From an uncultured Brachyspira sp. (lineage in GTDB: Bacteria; Spirochaetota; Brachyspiria; Brachyspirales; Brachyspiraceae), in NCBI RefSeq assembly GCF_949287625.1, contig NZ_CASEGO010000066.1, forward strand, positions 1 through 15,948: DNA of 15,948 bases. The letters run 5' to 3'. Each line of letters opens with the position of its first letter. Position 1 is the stretch's first letter. A program made the position numbers and the translations under genes. Positions 1-7,830 of this stretch are shown here, in pieces. A model generated the notes under the pieces. It ran no database searches, was not told where the DNA came from, and was given only the letters and a program-made list of their open reading frames with translations.

Positions 1-1
1 A

Positions 2-625
2 CAATTATCAGGTAATATAGACTTTTTGAGAAGAATATACTATTATATATCTAAGAATATAGTAAGCGAAGTAGAAGAAAAAGAGCCTTATGATATAATT
101 AGTGAGGTTATAAGCATTAATTTTGTAGACTTCAATATGGATTTTAGAGATGCAGGTAAGCCTCATAGATGCTTTAAGTTAATAGATATAGAAAATCAAT
201 CAGTTGTTTTAGACTTGATTCAGATGCATATAGTAGAAGTTCCAAGATTTAAGAAAATATTATATAATACAAATATAGAAGAGATTAAGAAAAATAAAAT
301 ATTATCTTGGATAGAGTTTTTTACAGCTAAAGATTTGAATAAAGTTAAAGATAAATTAAAGGAGGTTAATAATATTATGCCTAAAGTAATTAATAAATAC
401 GAACGTTTTATATCAAGTGAAGATGAGATGGAAGTTTATAATGCTAGAGACGCATTTTTATATGGTCAGACTTTAATGTTAAGAAGAGAGCGTGAAGAGG
501 GCTTGCAGGAAGGCAGAAGAGAAGAACAGATTGCTATAGCTAGGAGTTTCAAAAATGCTGGTATAGATATAAAGATTATTAGCGAGAATACTGGGCTTAG
601 CATAGAAGAAGTGGAAAAATTATAA
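2..625 (+). CDS. Rpn-family PD-(D/E)XK nuclease / putative transposase, C-terminal part (cut by left edge)
   Basis: The reading frame is open through the left edge of the window (codons are in frame from base 2), so this is the 3' part of a longer gene. The TTG at 26 has no ribosome binding site and is not a credible start. The visible protein resembles the C-terminal two thirds of Rpn/PDDEXK_2 family proteins (recombination-promoting nucleases often annotated as transposases): a helical middle region containing WIEFF, then a charged EEGLQEGRREE stretch, then a short tail ending in GLSIEEVEKL, which is typical of the family. The catalytic PD-(D/E)XK core would be N-terminal and lies mostly outside the window, so activity cannot be judged. 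In this family the proteins promote recA-independent DNA exchange and cleave DNA. No transposon ends are visible on the right side. The family call is fairly secure; whether the gene is intact is unknown. Confidence 0.75.
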   Translation, partial: QLSGNIDFLRRIYYYISKNIVSEVEEKEPYDIISEVISINFVDFNMDFRDAGKPHRCFKLIDIENQSVVLDLIQMHIVEVPRFKKILYNTNIEEIKKNKILSWIEFFTAKDLNKVKDKLKEVNNIMPKVINKYERFISSEDEMEVYNARDAFLYGQTLMLRREREEGLQEGRREEQIAIARSFKNAGIDIKIISENTGLSIEEVEKL

Positions 626-721
626 TTTAATATTACTTGCAAAAATTGTTTAATTTTTACACTATAATGTTTTATAATTATAAAATCAGAATTTGTTAAA
701 GTAAGCAGCATGTATTTTTAT

Positions 722-769
722 TAATAGTAAAGTGTATAAAATAATTCTTGTTTTTACTATTATATTTTT
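722..769 (+). terminator. possible weak terminator after the Rpn-like gene
   Basis: A perfect 10-bp inverted repeat, TAATAGTAAA (722-731) and TTTACTATTA (753-762), with a 21-nt loop is followed by TATTTTTG. It lies between two convergent genes, where a terminator is expected. The stem has only one G-C pair and the loop is long, so it may be chance in AT-rich DNA. A separate 16-bp AT palindrome lies at 670-685 in the same gap. Confidence 0.3.
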
Positions 770-802
770 GATATACTCGCTAAAAGTCTAATTATAAAAA
801 AT

Positions 803-1759
803 TTATTTTGTTAAAACATTTATAGGATTGCCTTGCAAAAATGCCTTTATATTTTTATAAACTTTATGCATAAGTCTTGTTCTAGCCTCCAAAGTATTTC
901 CTGCGAAGTGTGGGGTGATGTAGCAGTTTTTTGCTGTAAGTAAAGGATTATCTTCTGAAGGAGGTTCTTTTGCAAGTACATCAAGTCCTGCTCCTGCTAT
1001 TAAATTATTATTCAAAGCATATGCCAAGTCTTTTTCTACTATTACGCCTCCTCTTGAAGTATTTATCAAAAAGGCTGTTTTTTTCATTTTCGAAAGTAAG
1101 TTTATATCAATTAAATTTTCTGTTTCTTTATTTAAAGGCGTATTTAAAGATAAAAAGTCGGCTCTTTCGAAAAGCTCTTCTATACTAGATGCATTTTCGA
1201 AACCTTCTTTTTTGCTTCTTGAATATACTAAAACTTTCATTCCCATAGCTGAAGACATTTTGGCTACTTCTCTTCCTATATCTCCGAAACCAAATATTCC
1301 AATAGTTTTATTTTCAAGCTCCATTAAAGGGTATGAGCTAAATGAATAATCTTTGCATTTTACCCAATCTCCATTATGTACTTGATTATTATGTTCAACT
1401 ATCCTAAAAGATAATGACAATACAAAAGCCATAACAAGCTGAGCTACAGACTGAGGTCCGTATCCTCTTACATTGGTAACAGTTATTCCAAGTTCTTTTG
1501 ATGATTCTATATCTACTGTATTATATCCAGTAGCAAGCATACCTATATATTTTAAATTGGGCAAAGACTGCATTAATTTTCTGTCAATAACAACCTTGCT
1601 GTTTAATATTCCCCAAGCATCATAAGCTATTTCTTTTACTTTGTCATAATCTGTTCTATCATATACTTTTAAATCGGCTATGCTTTCTATTTCACCCCAA
1701 GATATATCACCAGGATTTAATATACCTCCATCCAATACTACGATTTTGGGTTTACTCAT
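803..1759 (-). CDS. D-isomer-specific 2-hydroxyacid dehydrogenase (hydroxypyruvate/glycerate dehydrogenase-like)
   Basis: This 318-residue cytosolic oxidoreductase would interconvert a 2-oxoacid and its D-2-hydroxyacid with NAD(P)H. The Rossmann motif GFGDIG is at 157-162. The family catalytic set is present: Arg236 in NTSRGG, Glu265 in AKEPP and His284 in TPHFAGNT. Length is normal for the family. After the second strand of the nucleotide fold the sequence is YSRSKK (179-184), without the acidic residue usual in NAD-specific members. This hints at NADP(H), but that is inference. The exact substrate (glycerate/hydroxypyruvate, lactate or another) cannot be read from the sequence. The ATG is preceded on the minus strand by AAAAGGAGAAGTT, a strong ribosome binding site, which fixes the start. 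The gene stands alone and converges with the Rpn-like gene. A promoter-like repeat end at 1874-1902 faces it about 115 nt upstream. Confidence 0.85.
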   Translation of the reverse strand: MSKPKIVVLDGGILNPGDISWGEIESIADLKVYDRTDYDKVKEIAYDAWGILNSKVVIDRKLMQSLPNLKYIGMLATGYNTVDIESSKELGITVTNVRGYGPQSVAQLVMAFVLSLSFRIVEHNNQVHNGDWVKCKDYSFSSYPLMELENKTIGIFGFGDIGREVAKMSSAMGMKVLVYSRSKKEGFENASSIEELFERADFLSLNTPLNKETENLIDINLLSKMKKTAFLINTSRGGVIVEKDLAYALNNNLIAGAGLDVLAKEPPSEDNPLLTAKNCYITPHFAGNTLEARTRLMHKVYKNIKAFLQGNPINVLTK

Positions 1760-1873
1760 AACTTCTCCTTTTAAATATTAAAAAATCTCGCTTATTATTA
1801 TATGTGAGCTAAAGCTGTCATATGTTCGATTTTAGTTTTATATATAATAAATACTTATCAATTTTTTGATTAA

Positions 1874-2301
1874 GTTATACTAAAAATTTTTAAGTTTGTC
1901 AATTTTTTATTGTTCTTTTTCCCGCATTCGCTCTGCGGGCTTCGCCAAAAGAACCTTATATCCTCTACAAGCTCGGATACGCTTCGCGAAAGTGCAAGTG
2001 TAAAAATAATACTAAATAGTACTAATTATGTTTTACATGTAGAATAAATTGTAAAATTTAGACAGAAATATAGCCTTTCGCTACCGAAGGTACGCAGAGC
2101 GGGCGGACTGTGCCTGCTTCTCGCCGCAGGCGTACTTCGTATGTGCCACACCTGCCTACGGCATGCAGAACGAGGCGGACAGCGTCACAAAAGAACTGGG
2201 GTGCGGCACGACTGTGTGCTTCGCAGCAAAGCCCCGCAAATATCAAAATTTAAAAAATTTATTTTTTGACAAACTGTATTTGTTTAGGTATATATTATTT
2301 T
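1874..2301. repeat. intergenic repeat element 1: GC-rich core with outward promoter-like ends
   Basis: This fills the 690-bp gap between the dehydrogenase and trmB. The left end (minus strand, 1902 to 1874) reads TTGACA, 17 nt, TATAAC. The right end (plus strand, 2266-2294) reads TTGACA, 17 nt, TATATA. Both share TTGACAAACT. The core holds two GC-rich islands (about 1921-1995 and 2071-2240) that contrast sharply with the surrounding AT-rich DNA. They contain hairpins: CCCGCA/TGCGGG at 1921-1939 with a 7-nt loop, and GCCTGC/GCAGGC at 2112-2131 with an 8-nt loop. Ends with the same architecture occur at 9580-9830 and 15520-15698. The islands can be read as a 62-codon frame on the minus strand, but this lacks a ribosome binding site and looks like a by-product of the repeat. 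Confidence 0.6.
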
Positions 2302-2379
2302 ATTCATATGATGAATATATATTTTAATTCTAATTAGTTAATGATGATATAATTAATTTTTATATATTTATATACCATA

Positions 2380-2408
2380 TTGACATAATGATTAAGTAAT
2401 AATATCAT
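2380..2408 (+). promoter_or_regulatory. candidate sigma-70 promoter of trmB
   Basis: TTGACA at 2380-2385, a 17-nt spacer, and TATCAT at 2403-2408 (five of six matches to TATAAT). This would start transcription about 36 nt before the trmB TTG. The outward end of repeat element 1 at 2266-2294 is a second possible start for the same gene, giving a leader of about 150 nt. Confidence 0.5.
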
Positions 2409-2450
2409 TCAAATAAAATATTAGGATAAAAAATAATAGGGAGTTATATA

Positions 2451-3098
2451 TTGAGAAATTTAAATCTTGATGAGGATATATTAAAAGAATATTTGCTTGA
2501 TGATTTTAATAATGAAGATAGTTCTTTAATAGCAGATGAATTATCGGAAAGACTTTCTGATTATGATGTAATAGAATTAGAAATAGGATGCGGCAATGGA
2601 AAGTTTATTACAGAGCTTGCTATGAAAAGTAAAGATAAATATTTTATAGGAATAGAGTATTCATATAAAGCTGCTAAAAAAGCTGTATCAAAGGCTTATA
2701 AAAGAGATATAAAAAATCTTACTATTATATTTGGAGAGGCCAACAATGTTATAGATAAATATTTAAACGGCAAATATGTTTTTGATAAAATATATTTAAA
2801 CTTCCCAGATCCTTGGCCTAAGAAAAAGCATGCCCATAGAAGAATATTTAATAAAGAGTTTTTAAATAAAATATATCCTTTGCTTAAAGATGACGGAATA
2901 TTTTATTCAGTTACAGATGATGATAATTATGCTTTGGAAATAATGAACCCTATATATAAAGAAGTTAATAATTTTAAGAATATTTTAGATAATGATTATG
3001 TTCATAAGCTGGAAGGATACGGAGTTACGCTTTATGAGGAGAAGATGAGGGCTATTGGACATGATATATATTTTTTTGCTCATATTAAGAATATATGA
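2451..3098 (+). CDS. trmB: tRNA (guanine-N7)-methyltransferase
   Basis: TrmB methylates N7 of G46 in the variable loop of tRNAs, using S-adenosylmethionine. The 215-residue protein has the SAM-binding motif EIGCGNGKF (44-52) and GIEY (67-70) at the end of the next strand. It also carries the family signature NFPDPWPKKKHAHRR (117-131), which is close to diagnostic. The C-terminal region has YGVTLYEEKM, matching the conserved T-x-Y-E-x-K element. Length is typical. Translation starts at TTG, supported by GGGAG seven bases upstream (2439-2443); there is no nearby in-frame ATG that would keep the full fold. The lipoprotein gene follows 19 bp later and is probably cotranscribed. Confidence 0.93.
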   Translation: MRNLNLDEDILKEYLLDDFNNEDSSLIADELSERLSDYDVIELEIGCGNGKFITELAMKSKDKYFIGIEYSYKAAKKAVSKAYKRDIKNLTIIFGEANNVIDKYLNGKYVFDKIYLNFPDPWPKKKHAHRRIFNKEFLNKIYPLLKDDGIFYSVTDDDNYALEIMNPIYKEVNNFKNILDNDYVHKLEGYGVTLYEEKMRAIGHDIYFFAHIKNI

Positions 3099-3117
3099 TT
3101 AGGTTTTTATATTTATT

Positions 3118-4101
3118 ATGAGATTAATCAAATTATTTAATTGTTTTATATTTCTCTTTATTTTAGTTTCCTGTGTCAGTGATGATTATGATGATAAGCC
3201 AGTTATAGTGAGCATAATAAAGGAAGAAAATACAAAAAAATTTAATGCTATAGAAAAAGGACTAATAGATCAAATATCATTAGACAAACTTAATGTAAAA
3301 ATTAATTTTTATACTTCAAATGGAGATGATGCTTCTATTATAGAAATAGCTAATAATGTTCGGGAGGATAATTCCAGTATAGCGGTTGTTATAGGGGAGG
3401 AGGCTGTTTTACTTTCTATGAATATAATAGTACCTCAGTCTATATTATTTGCAGGCTGTTTTGATAATTTATCTTTATCTGCTATAGAAAAAAACCGAGT
3501 ACAGAATAATAATATAACAGGAGTTTACGGCAATTTAGATATTACTAAATATTTAAAAATAATATCTGAAAATGGGGTAAATAGTTTGGGATATTTATAT
3601 AGTAAAGACTCTGAAGTTTCAAAGAATATTTCTGAATATTTAAGCAAATACTGCAGCGATGAAAATATTCATTATTATCCTATAGCTTTAGAAGCGGATT
3701 ATACTATCAATGATATAGAGAATATCATATCATCTTTAGATATAGATTATTTATTTACAGCCAAAGATGATTACATAAATGATAATATTTATAATATAGA
3801 TCATTTATGCAGGAAATATTCTATACCAATAATAAATACAGATATAGAAAATGCCTTAAATGCTGATATCCTTTTTTCACTTGACTGCAACTATTATTAT
3901 CTTGGCAGAAAACTTGCAGAACTTTTAAAAGAGGTTATTGATAATGGAGGCAGTACCGATTCTATAGATTTTATTGAAGTCTCTGATTCTTATAGAGTGC
4001 TTATCAATAAAGATACAGCAAAATTATACAGGATAAATTTGACAGAAAAAATATTGAAAGACAGTTATTTTATAATAGAAGATAAAAATATTATAAGATG
4101 A
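3118..4101 (+). CDS. ABC-transporter substrate-binding lipoprotein (ABC_sub_bind / TrpX-like), orphan
   Basis: This 327-residue protein starts with a short basic stretch, a hydrophobic segment (about 6-17) and a lipobox ILVS-Cys19, so it is probably exported and lipid-anchored. The mature part looks like the periplasmic-binding fold of the ABC_sub_bind family (PF04392): ITGVYGNLDI in the middle, the strand-turn LGYLYSKDSEVSKN, and the YYYLGRKLAELLKEVIDNGG segment near the C-terminus, which corresponds to the family's conserved 'YxxLGrxaAxxxxxiL.G' region. Members usually bind amino acids or other small ligands and sit beside a branched-chain-type permease and an ATPase. Neither gene is here, so the partner transporter is unknown. 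The ligand cannot be predicted. The ribosome binding site is weak (an AGG about 15 nt upstream), and the gene follows trmB by 19 bp. Confidence 0.65.
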   Translation: MRLIKLFNCFIFLFILVSCVSDDYDDKPVIVSIIKEENTKKFNAIEKGLIDQISLDKLNVKINFYTSNGDDASIIEIANNVREDNSSIAVVIGEEAVLLSMNIIVPQSILFAGCFDNLSLSAIEKNRVQNNNITGVYGNLDITKYLKIISENGVNSLGYLYSKDSEVSKNISEYLSKYCSDENIHYYPIALEADYTINDIENIISSLDIDYLFTAKDDYINDNIYNIDHLCRKYSIPIINTDIENALNADILFSLDCNYYYLGRKLAELLKEVIDNGGSTDSIDFIEVSDSYRVLINKDTAKLYRINLTEKILKDSYFIIEDKNIIR

Positions 4102-4193
4102 TAATTTTTTATTAAATCTTTCTTAATAATGTGTTTAATGTATAAAATAATTGTATAAATATTATAATAAATCCTGTGTTATGTTAATTCTGC

Positions 4194-4222
4194 TTGACAA
4201 AATTAGCACTTTATAGTATTAT
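4194..4222 (+). promoter_or_regulatory. promoter of the rpmF-plsX operon
   Basis: TTGACA (4194-4199), a 17-nt spacer, and TATTAT (4217-4222) form a near-consensus sigma-70 promoter, about 80 nt before the rpmF start. The 203-bp gap between the lipoprotein gene and rpmF has no convincing terminator. This is the clearest promoter upstream of the whole rpmF-to-rnfG gene run. Confidence 0.7.
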
Positions 4223-4304
4223 AGTCTATACTTTATATTGTAAAATGTGACTATTATCTATTTTGAGTTAATAGCCTTTAATAAATTTTTAAGGAGAAAT
4301 AAAA

Positions 4305-4499
4305 ATGGCAGTACCAAAGCATAGAAAATCGAAATCTAAAAAAAGATCAAGACAAGCCGCTAATGATAAAAGATTCTTAGGTTCATTATCAATCTGTCCT
4401 CAATGCGGAGCAGAAAGAATGCCTCATAGAATTTGTCCTGAATGCGGTTTCTATAAAGACAGAGTAGTAAAAGCTCCAAAAAGCCAAAATGCAGGCTGA
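4305..4499 (+). CDS. rpmF: 50S ribosomal protein L32 (zinc-ribbon form)
   Basis: A 64-residue protein starting MAVPKHRKSKSKKRSR, the hallmark N-terminus of bacterial L32. Four cysteines (31, 34, 44, 47) in CPQC and CPEC form the zinc ribbon, so this is the zinc-binding form of the protein rather than the cysteine-less one. L32 sits near the peptidyl-transferase region of the large ribosomal subunit. AAGGAG at 4291-4296 gives a strong ribosome binding site. It is followed by plsX after 28 bp, the widespread bacterial rpmF-plsX arrangement that links ribosome and lipid synthesis. Confidence 0.97.
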   Translation: MAVPKHRKSKSKKRSRQAANDKRFLGSLSICPQCGAERMPHRICPECGFYKDRVVKAPKSQNAG

Positions 4500-4527
4500 T
4501 AAAAATTAAAATTAACTAGGAAATATT

Positions 4528-5547
4528 ATGAATTTAGCCATAGATGTAGCCAGCGGAGAAAAACCTCTCGAAGAATTAGTTCTCGGGGCAGTTAATGCTT
4601 TAGCAGAAAATAATGATATAAATTTAATATTAGTAGGAAATGAGAAAAGTATTACTAAAGTTTTATCTAAAGCCAAATATGATCATAAACGTGTGGATAT
4701 AAGACATACAGATGAAATAATAGATATGAATGAAAGTCCTGCTAATGGTATAAAACATAAAAAGAATGCTTCAGTTTTGATGGCTGCACGTTTGGTTAAA
4801 GATAAAGAAGCTGATGGTTTCTTTTCACCAGGTAATACAGGTGCTACACTTGCAGCAGCACTTACAGAAATAGGCCGCTTAAAAGGTGTTATGCGTCCTC
4901 CTCTCATATCTACACTTCCGAAATTCGGCGGTGAGTTCTGTATGCTTGATATGGGTGCTAATGTGGACTGTACTCCAGACTATATGGTTCAGTTTGCTGT
5001 TATGGGCAGAGTATTTGCAAAAAGATATTTAAAGATAGAAAATCCTAGAGTTGGTCTTCTTAATATAGGAGAAGAGGATTCTAAGGGTAATGCAGATACT
5101 AAAAAGATTTTTGAACGTCTGCAAAAGATGAAAAAAATAAACTTTATAGGCAATGTTGAACCTAATGATATGCTTAAGTCTGATTGTGTTGATGTTGTAG
5201 TTGCTGACGGATTTGATGGTAATATAGTATTAAAAACTATAGAGGGTACAGCTGCTTTGGTTGTAAATATGCTTAAATCCGAAGTTAAGAAAAATCCTGT
5301 AAGTGTTATGGGCGGGCTTATGATGAAGCCTGTATTTACTAATTTAAAATCTAAAATGAGTTCTGATTCTTATGGTTCTGCTATACTATTGGGCTTGAAT
5401 GGCGGTGCTTTTGTTGGGCATGGTAAAACAAGCGGAGTAGGTATGAAAAACGCTGTGCTTAATATGTATAGATTCTTAGATGCCAAAGTTAATGAAAAAA
5501 TAGCTAAAGAACTATATGATTCTGGAGCTAAGAGAAGAATATTTTAA
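4528..5547 (+). CDS. plsX: phosphate acyltransferase PlsX
   Basis: PlsX converts acyl-ACP and phosphate to acyl-phosphate, the acyl donor that PlsY uses to start phospholipid synthesis. It is a soluble protein that acts at the membrane surface. The 339-residue sequence has the family landmarks SPGNTGA (100-106), RPPL (123-126), DMGANVDCTP (141-150), GLLNIGEEDSKGN (176-188) and VADGFDGNIVLK, and its length is normal. The N-terminus is unusual: the common DAMGGD motif appears here as DVASGE (6-11). The start is set by AGGA at 4518-4521. The position after rpmF supports the call. Confidence 0.95.
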   Translation: MNLAIDVASGEKPLEELVLGAVNALAENNDINLILVGNEKSITKVLSKAKYDHKRVDIRHTDEIIDMNESPANGIKHKKNASVLMAARLVKDKEADGFFSPGNTGATLAAALTEIGRLKGVMRPPLISTLPKFGGEFCMLDMGANVDCTPDYMVQFAVMGRVFAKRYLKIENPRVGLLNIGEEDSKGNADTKKIFERLQKMKKINFIGNVEPNDMLKSDCVDVVVADGFDGNIVLKTIEGTAALVVNMLKSEVKKNPVSVMGGLMMKPVFTNLKSKMSSDSYGSAILLGLNGGAFVGHGKTSGVGMKNAVLNMYRFLDAKVNEKIAKELYDSGAKRRIF

Positions 5548-5590
5548 AAAAAATTATAAATAATACATTTGTTATTAAAGGAATTTTGTA

Positions 5591-6445
5591 ATGGTATACA
5601 TTAAATCTTGTAAAAGCATTTATAAAAAAGAGCAAACCAATATGGCCGCTTCTGATTTGGCTTTGATTCCTATTAATGAGGTTATAAAAGATATAGATGC
5701 TGCTGAAATAGATGCTATTATTTGTGCCACTGTTACTAAAGATTATGTTTATCCTTCAACTGCCTGTATATTAGCAGGAAAAATTAAGGCTTCTAATGCT
5801 TTTTGCTTTGATATAGAAAGTGATTTTACTGGTTTTTTATCAGCATTAAGATTAGCTTATGCTTTTGTAAAGAGTAATAGATATAAAAATATTTTAGTTA
5901 CAGCTGCTGAATCGTTTTATATATGCGATGATAAAAATAGATTTGATGATGCAAGTGTTGCTGCACTTGTTACTAATGAAAAATCTGATATACAAATAGA
6001 TTTTATAGATTCTGTAACTGATGGAAGTGCTTTGGAAAATTGCTATATTCCTATGGGCGGAACTGCTAAGCCTTATACTAAAGAAGGCGTATTAAATAAA
6101 GAACACTTCATATCCATTAAAGACAGCGGCATTTTTGAAGAAGAGGCAAAAAAAGCTGCTTTATATGTTAAAGATATTTTATCTGCTAATAATATAGAGC
6201 CTAACTATTATATACCTTCTTATTCAAGTAAAGCTGCTTATGATAATTTTGTTAATGCTTTATCAGTAGATAAGAATATGGTTTATTCAAAAATGGAAGA
6301 TGCTCATTCTTCTTTAAGTGCTTCTTCTGGTGTGGCATTATCTATGGCTTTGGAGGACGGATTTATTAAAAAAAATAGTAAGGTAGCTGTATGCGGTTAC
6401 GGAAGCGGTTATACCAAATCTGTAGCTGTTATTTCTATAAATTAA
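5591..6445 (+). CDS. FabH-family (beta-ketoacyl-ACP synthase III) paralogue lacking all catalytic residues
   Basis: The gene sits directly after plsX, where many bacteria carry fabH, and the 284-residue product is recognisably of the thiolase fold. YPSTACILAGKI matches the conserved PSxAC segment (55-66), FDIESDFTGF (73-82) aligns with FDVAAACAGF of FabH, YYIPSYSS (206-213) with the WxxPHQAN region, and GYGSGYT (269-275) with the C-terminal GFGGGFT. Yet the nucleophile Cys is Phe79 (codon TTT), the HQAN His is Ser210, and the Asn of GNTSAAS aligns with Ser240. About 35-40 N-terminal residues of normal FabH are also missing. The frame is open and the codon use resembles the neighbours', so it is not an obvious pseudogene. 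A Claisen condensation by the usual mechanism is not expected. A binding, scaffold or regulatory role is possible but unproven. The ribosome binding site is AAAGGA, eight or nine bases before the ATG. Confidence 0.75.
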   Translation: MVYIKSCKSIYKKEQTNMAASDLALIPINEVIKDIDAAEIDAIICATVTKDYVYPSTACILAGKIKASNAFCFDIESDFTGFLSALRLAYAFVKSNRYKNILVTAAESFYICDDKNRFDDASVAALVTNEKSDIQIDFIDSVTDGSALENCYIPMGGTAKPYTKEGVLNKEHFISIKDSGIFEEEAKKAALYVKDILSANNIEPNYYIPSYSSKAAYDNFVNALSVDKNMVYSKMEDAHSSLSASSGVALSMALEDGFIKKNSKVAVCGYGSGYTKSVAVISIN

Positions 6446-6507
6446 ACAATTATAATTAAATTAATAATAGTGTTTTAATTAATTTTATTAAATGAAGGAT
6501 TGATAAT

Positions 6508-7815
6508 ATGAAATTAGGTAAATTTCGTTTTGGCGGAGTACATCCAAATGATAGTAAAGATACTGCCGAAATCTCTTCATCTGCTCTCTCTGCATTACCT
6601 AAAACAGTTTTAATATCTATGGCTCAGCATATAGGTGCTCCTGCTAAAATGTTAAAAAACAAAGGTGATAAAATAAACAGAGGCGAGCTCATAGGCGAGG
6701 CAGGAGGATATGTTTCTGGTAATGTGCATTCTTCTGTTACTGGAACTGCTGCTTCTATAGATATAGCTCCTAATCCCTTGGGACGCGGTGCTAATGCTTT
6801 ACTTATTAATGTTGATAGTACTGCTGACAATTTGGCATACTATGAAAACTCAAATTATATGTCATTATCAGCAGAAGAAATGGCTAAAAAGATACAGGCA
6901 GCTGGTATAGTTGGTATGGGCGGAGCTACTTTCCCTACTAATGTTAAAGTTGATGGTGCGGCTAAGGGCGGCTGCGATACTTTAGTTATCAATGGTGTAG
7001 AATGCGAGCCTTATATTACAAGCGACTACAGACTTATGATAGAATATACCCAAGATTTATTTAAGGGTATTGAAATATTAAGAAAAATTATTCCTTCTGT
7101 AAAAAGAACTGTTGTCGGTATAGAAAATAACAAGCCTAAAGCTATAGAAGAAATGACAAAAATTGGAAAAGAGCATAATGTTGAAGTTATGCCTTTAAGA
7201 CTTCGTTATCCTCAGGGTGCTGAAAAAATGCTTATTGATGCTGCTACTGGAAGAGTTGTTCCAGTAAGCAAACTTCCTATGGATGTTGGAGTTTTAGTTG
7301 TCAATGTTGCTACTCTCTATTCTATATATGAGGCTGTTGCTAAGGATAAACCTCTTATAGAGAGACTTGTTACTGTTTCTGGAGACGCTATAAAAGAACA
7401 TAAAAATGTTTGGCTTCCTCTTGGTACTCCTATTTCACATGTTGTAGATGAATGCGGCGGTATTACTGCTGAAAATGTTCTTGTACTAGCAGGCGGTCCT
7501 ATGATGGGTACAAGTGTTCCTAATATAGATCAATGTGTTAATAAAGGTACTAACTCTCTTCTTTTCTTGGATAAAGATAAAATGCCTAAAGAAGTAGAAT
7601 ATCCTTGTATTAAATGCGGAAGATGCGGCAATGCATGTCCTTTAAGATTATCTCCTACTGAAATCGCTCATACTGCTAAGGCTAAAATTAAAGATAAATT
7701 GAATGATTTAGATATAGCAACCTGCTTTGAATGCGGCAGCTGTTCATATATATGTCCTTCAAAGATTCCTTTGGTGCAGTGGATTAGATTTGGTAAAGAT
7801 TTGCTAAGAAGATAA
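6508..7815 (+). CDS. rnfC: Rnf electron transport complex subunit C
   Basis: RnfC is the peripheral subunit of the Rnf ferredoxin:NAD+ oxidoreductase and carries the NADH/FMN site and two [4Fe-4S] clusters. The 435-residue protein has GGVHPNDSK near the start, the glycine-rich GMGGATFPT (136-144), INGVECEPYITSDYRL (161-176), and two cluster motifs: CIKCGRCGNACP (Cys 367, 370, 373, 377) and CFECGSCSYICP (Cys 406, 409, 412, 416). Length matches the short, clostridial-type RnfC without the long C-terminal extension seen in proteobacteria. AAGGA lies upstream of the ATG. rnfD follows after 15 bp. It is probably read from the rpmF promoter, because no clear promoter is visible in the 62-bp gap before it. 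Confidence 0.95.
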   Translation: MKLGKFRFGGVHPNDSKDTAEISSSALSALPKTVLISMAQHIGAPAKMLKNKGDKINRGELIGEAGGYVSGNVHSSVTGTAASIDIAPNPLGRGANALLINVDSTADNLAYYENSNYMSLSAEEMAKKIQAAGIVGMGGATFPTNVKVDGAAKGGCDTLVINGVECEPYITSDYRLMIEYTQDLFKGIEILRKIIPSVKRTVVGIENNKPKAIEEMTKIGKEHNVEVMPLRLRYPQGAEKMLIDAATGRVVPVSKLPMDVGVLVVNVATLYSIYEAVAKDKPLIERLVTVSGDAIKEHKNVWLPLGTPISHVVDECGGITAENVLVLAGGPMMGTSVPNIDQCVNKGTNSLLFLDKDKMPKEVEYPCIKCGRCGNACPLRLSPTEIAHTAKAKIKDKLNDLDIATCFECGSCSYICPSKIPLVQWIRFGKDLLRR

Positions 7816-7830
7816 ATTAAGGAGATAATA

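Noticed and set aside
2058..2246. 62-codon frame on the minus strand through the GC-rich islands
   Set aside because: No ribosome binding site, an Arg/Cys-rich composition unlike the neighbours, and full overlap with a structured repeat. It is better explained as repeat DNA.
1874..2301. CRISPR array or phage attachment site
   Set aside because: No regularly spaced direct repeats, no integrase and no tRNA gene; the repeats are inverted ends of separate blocks.
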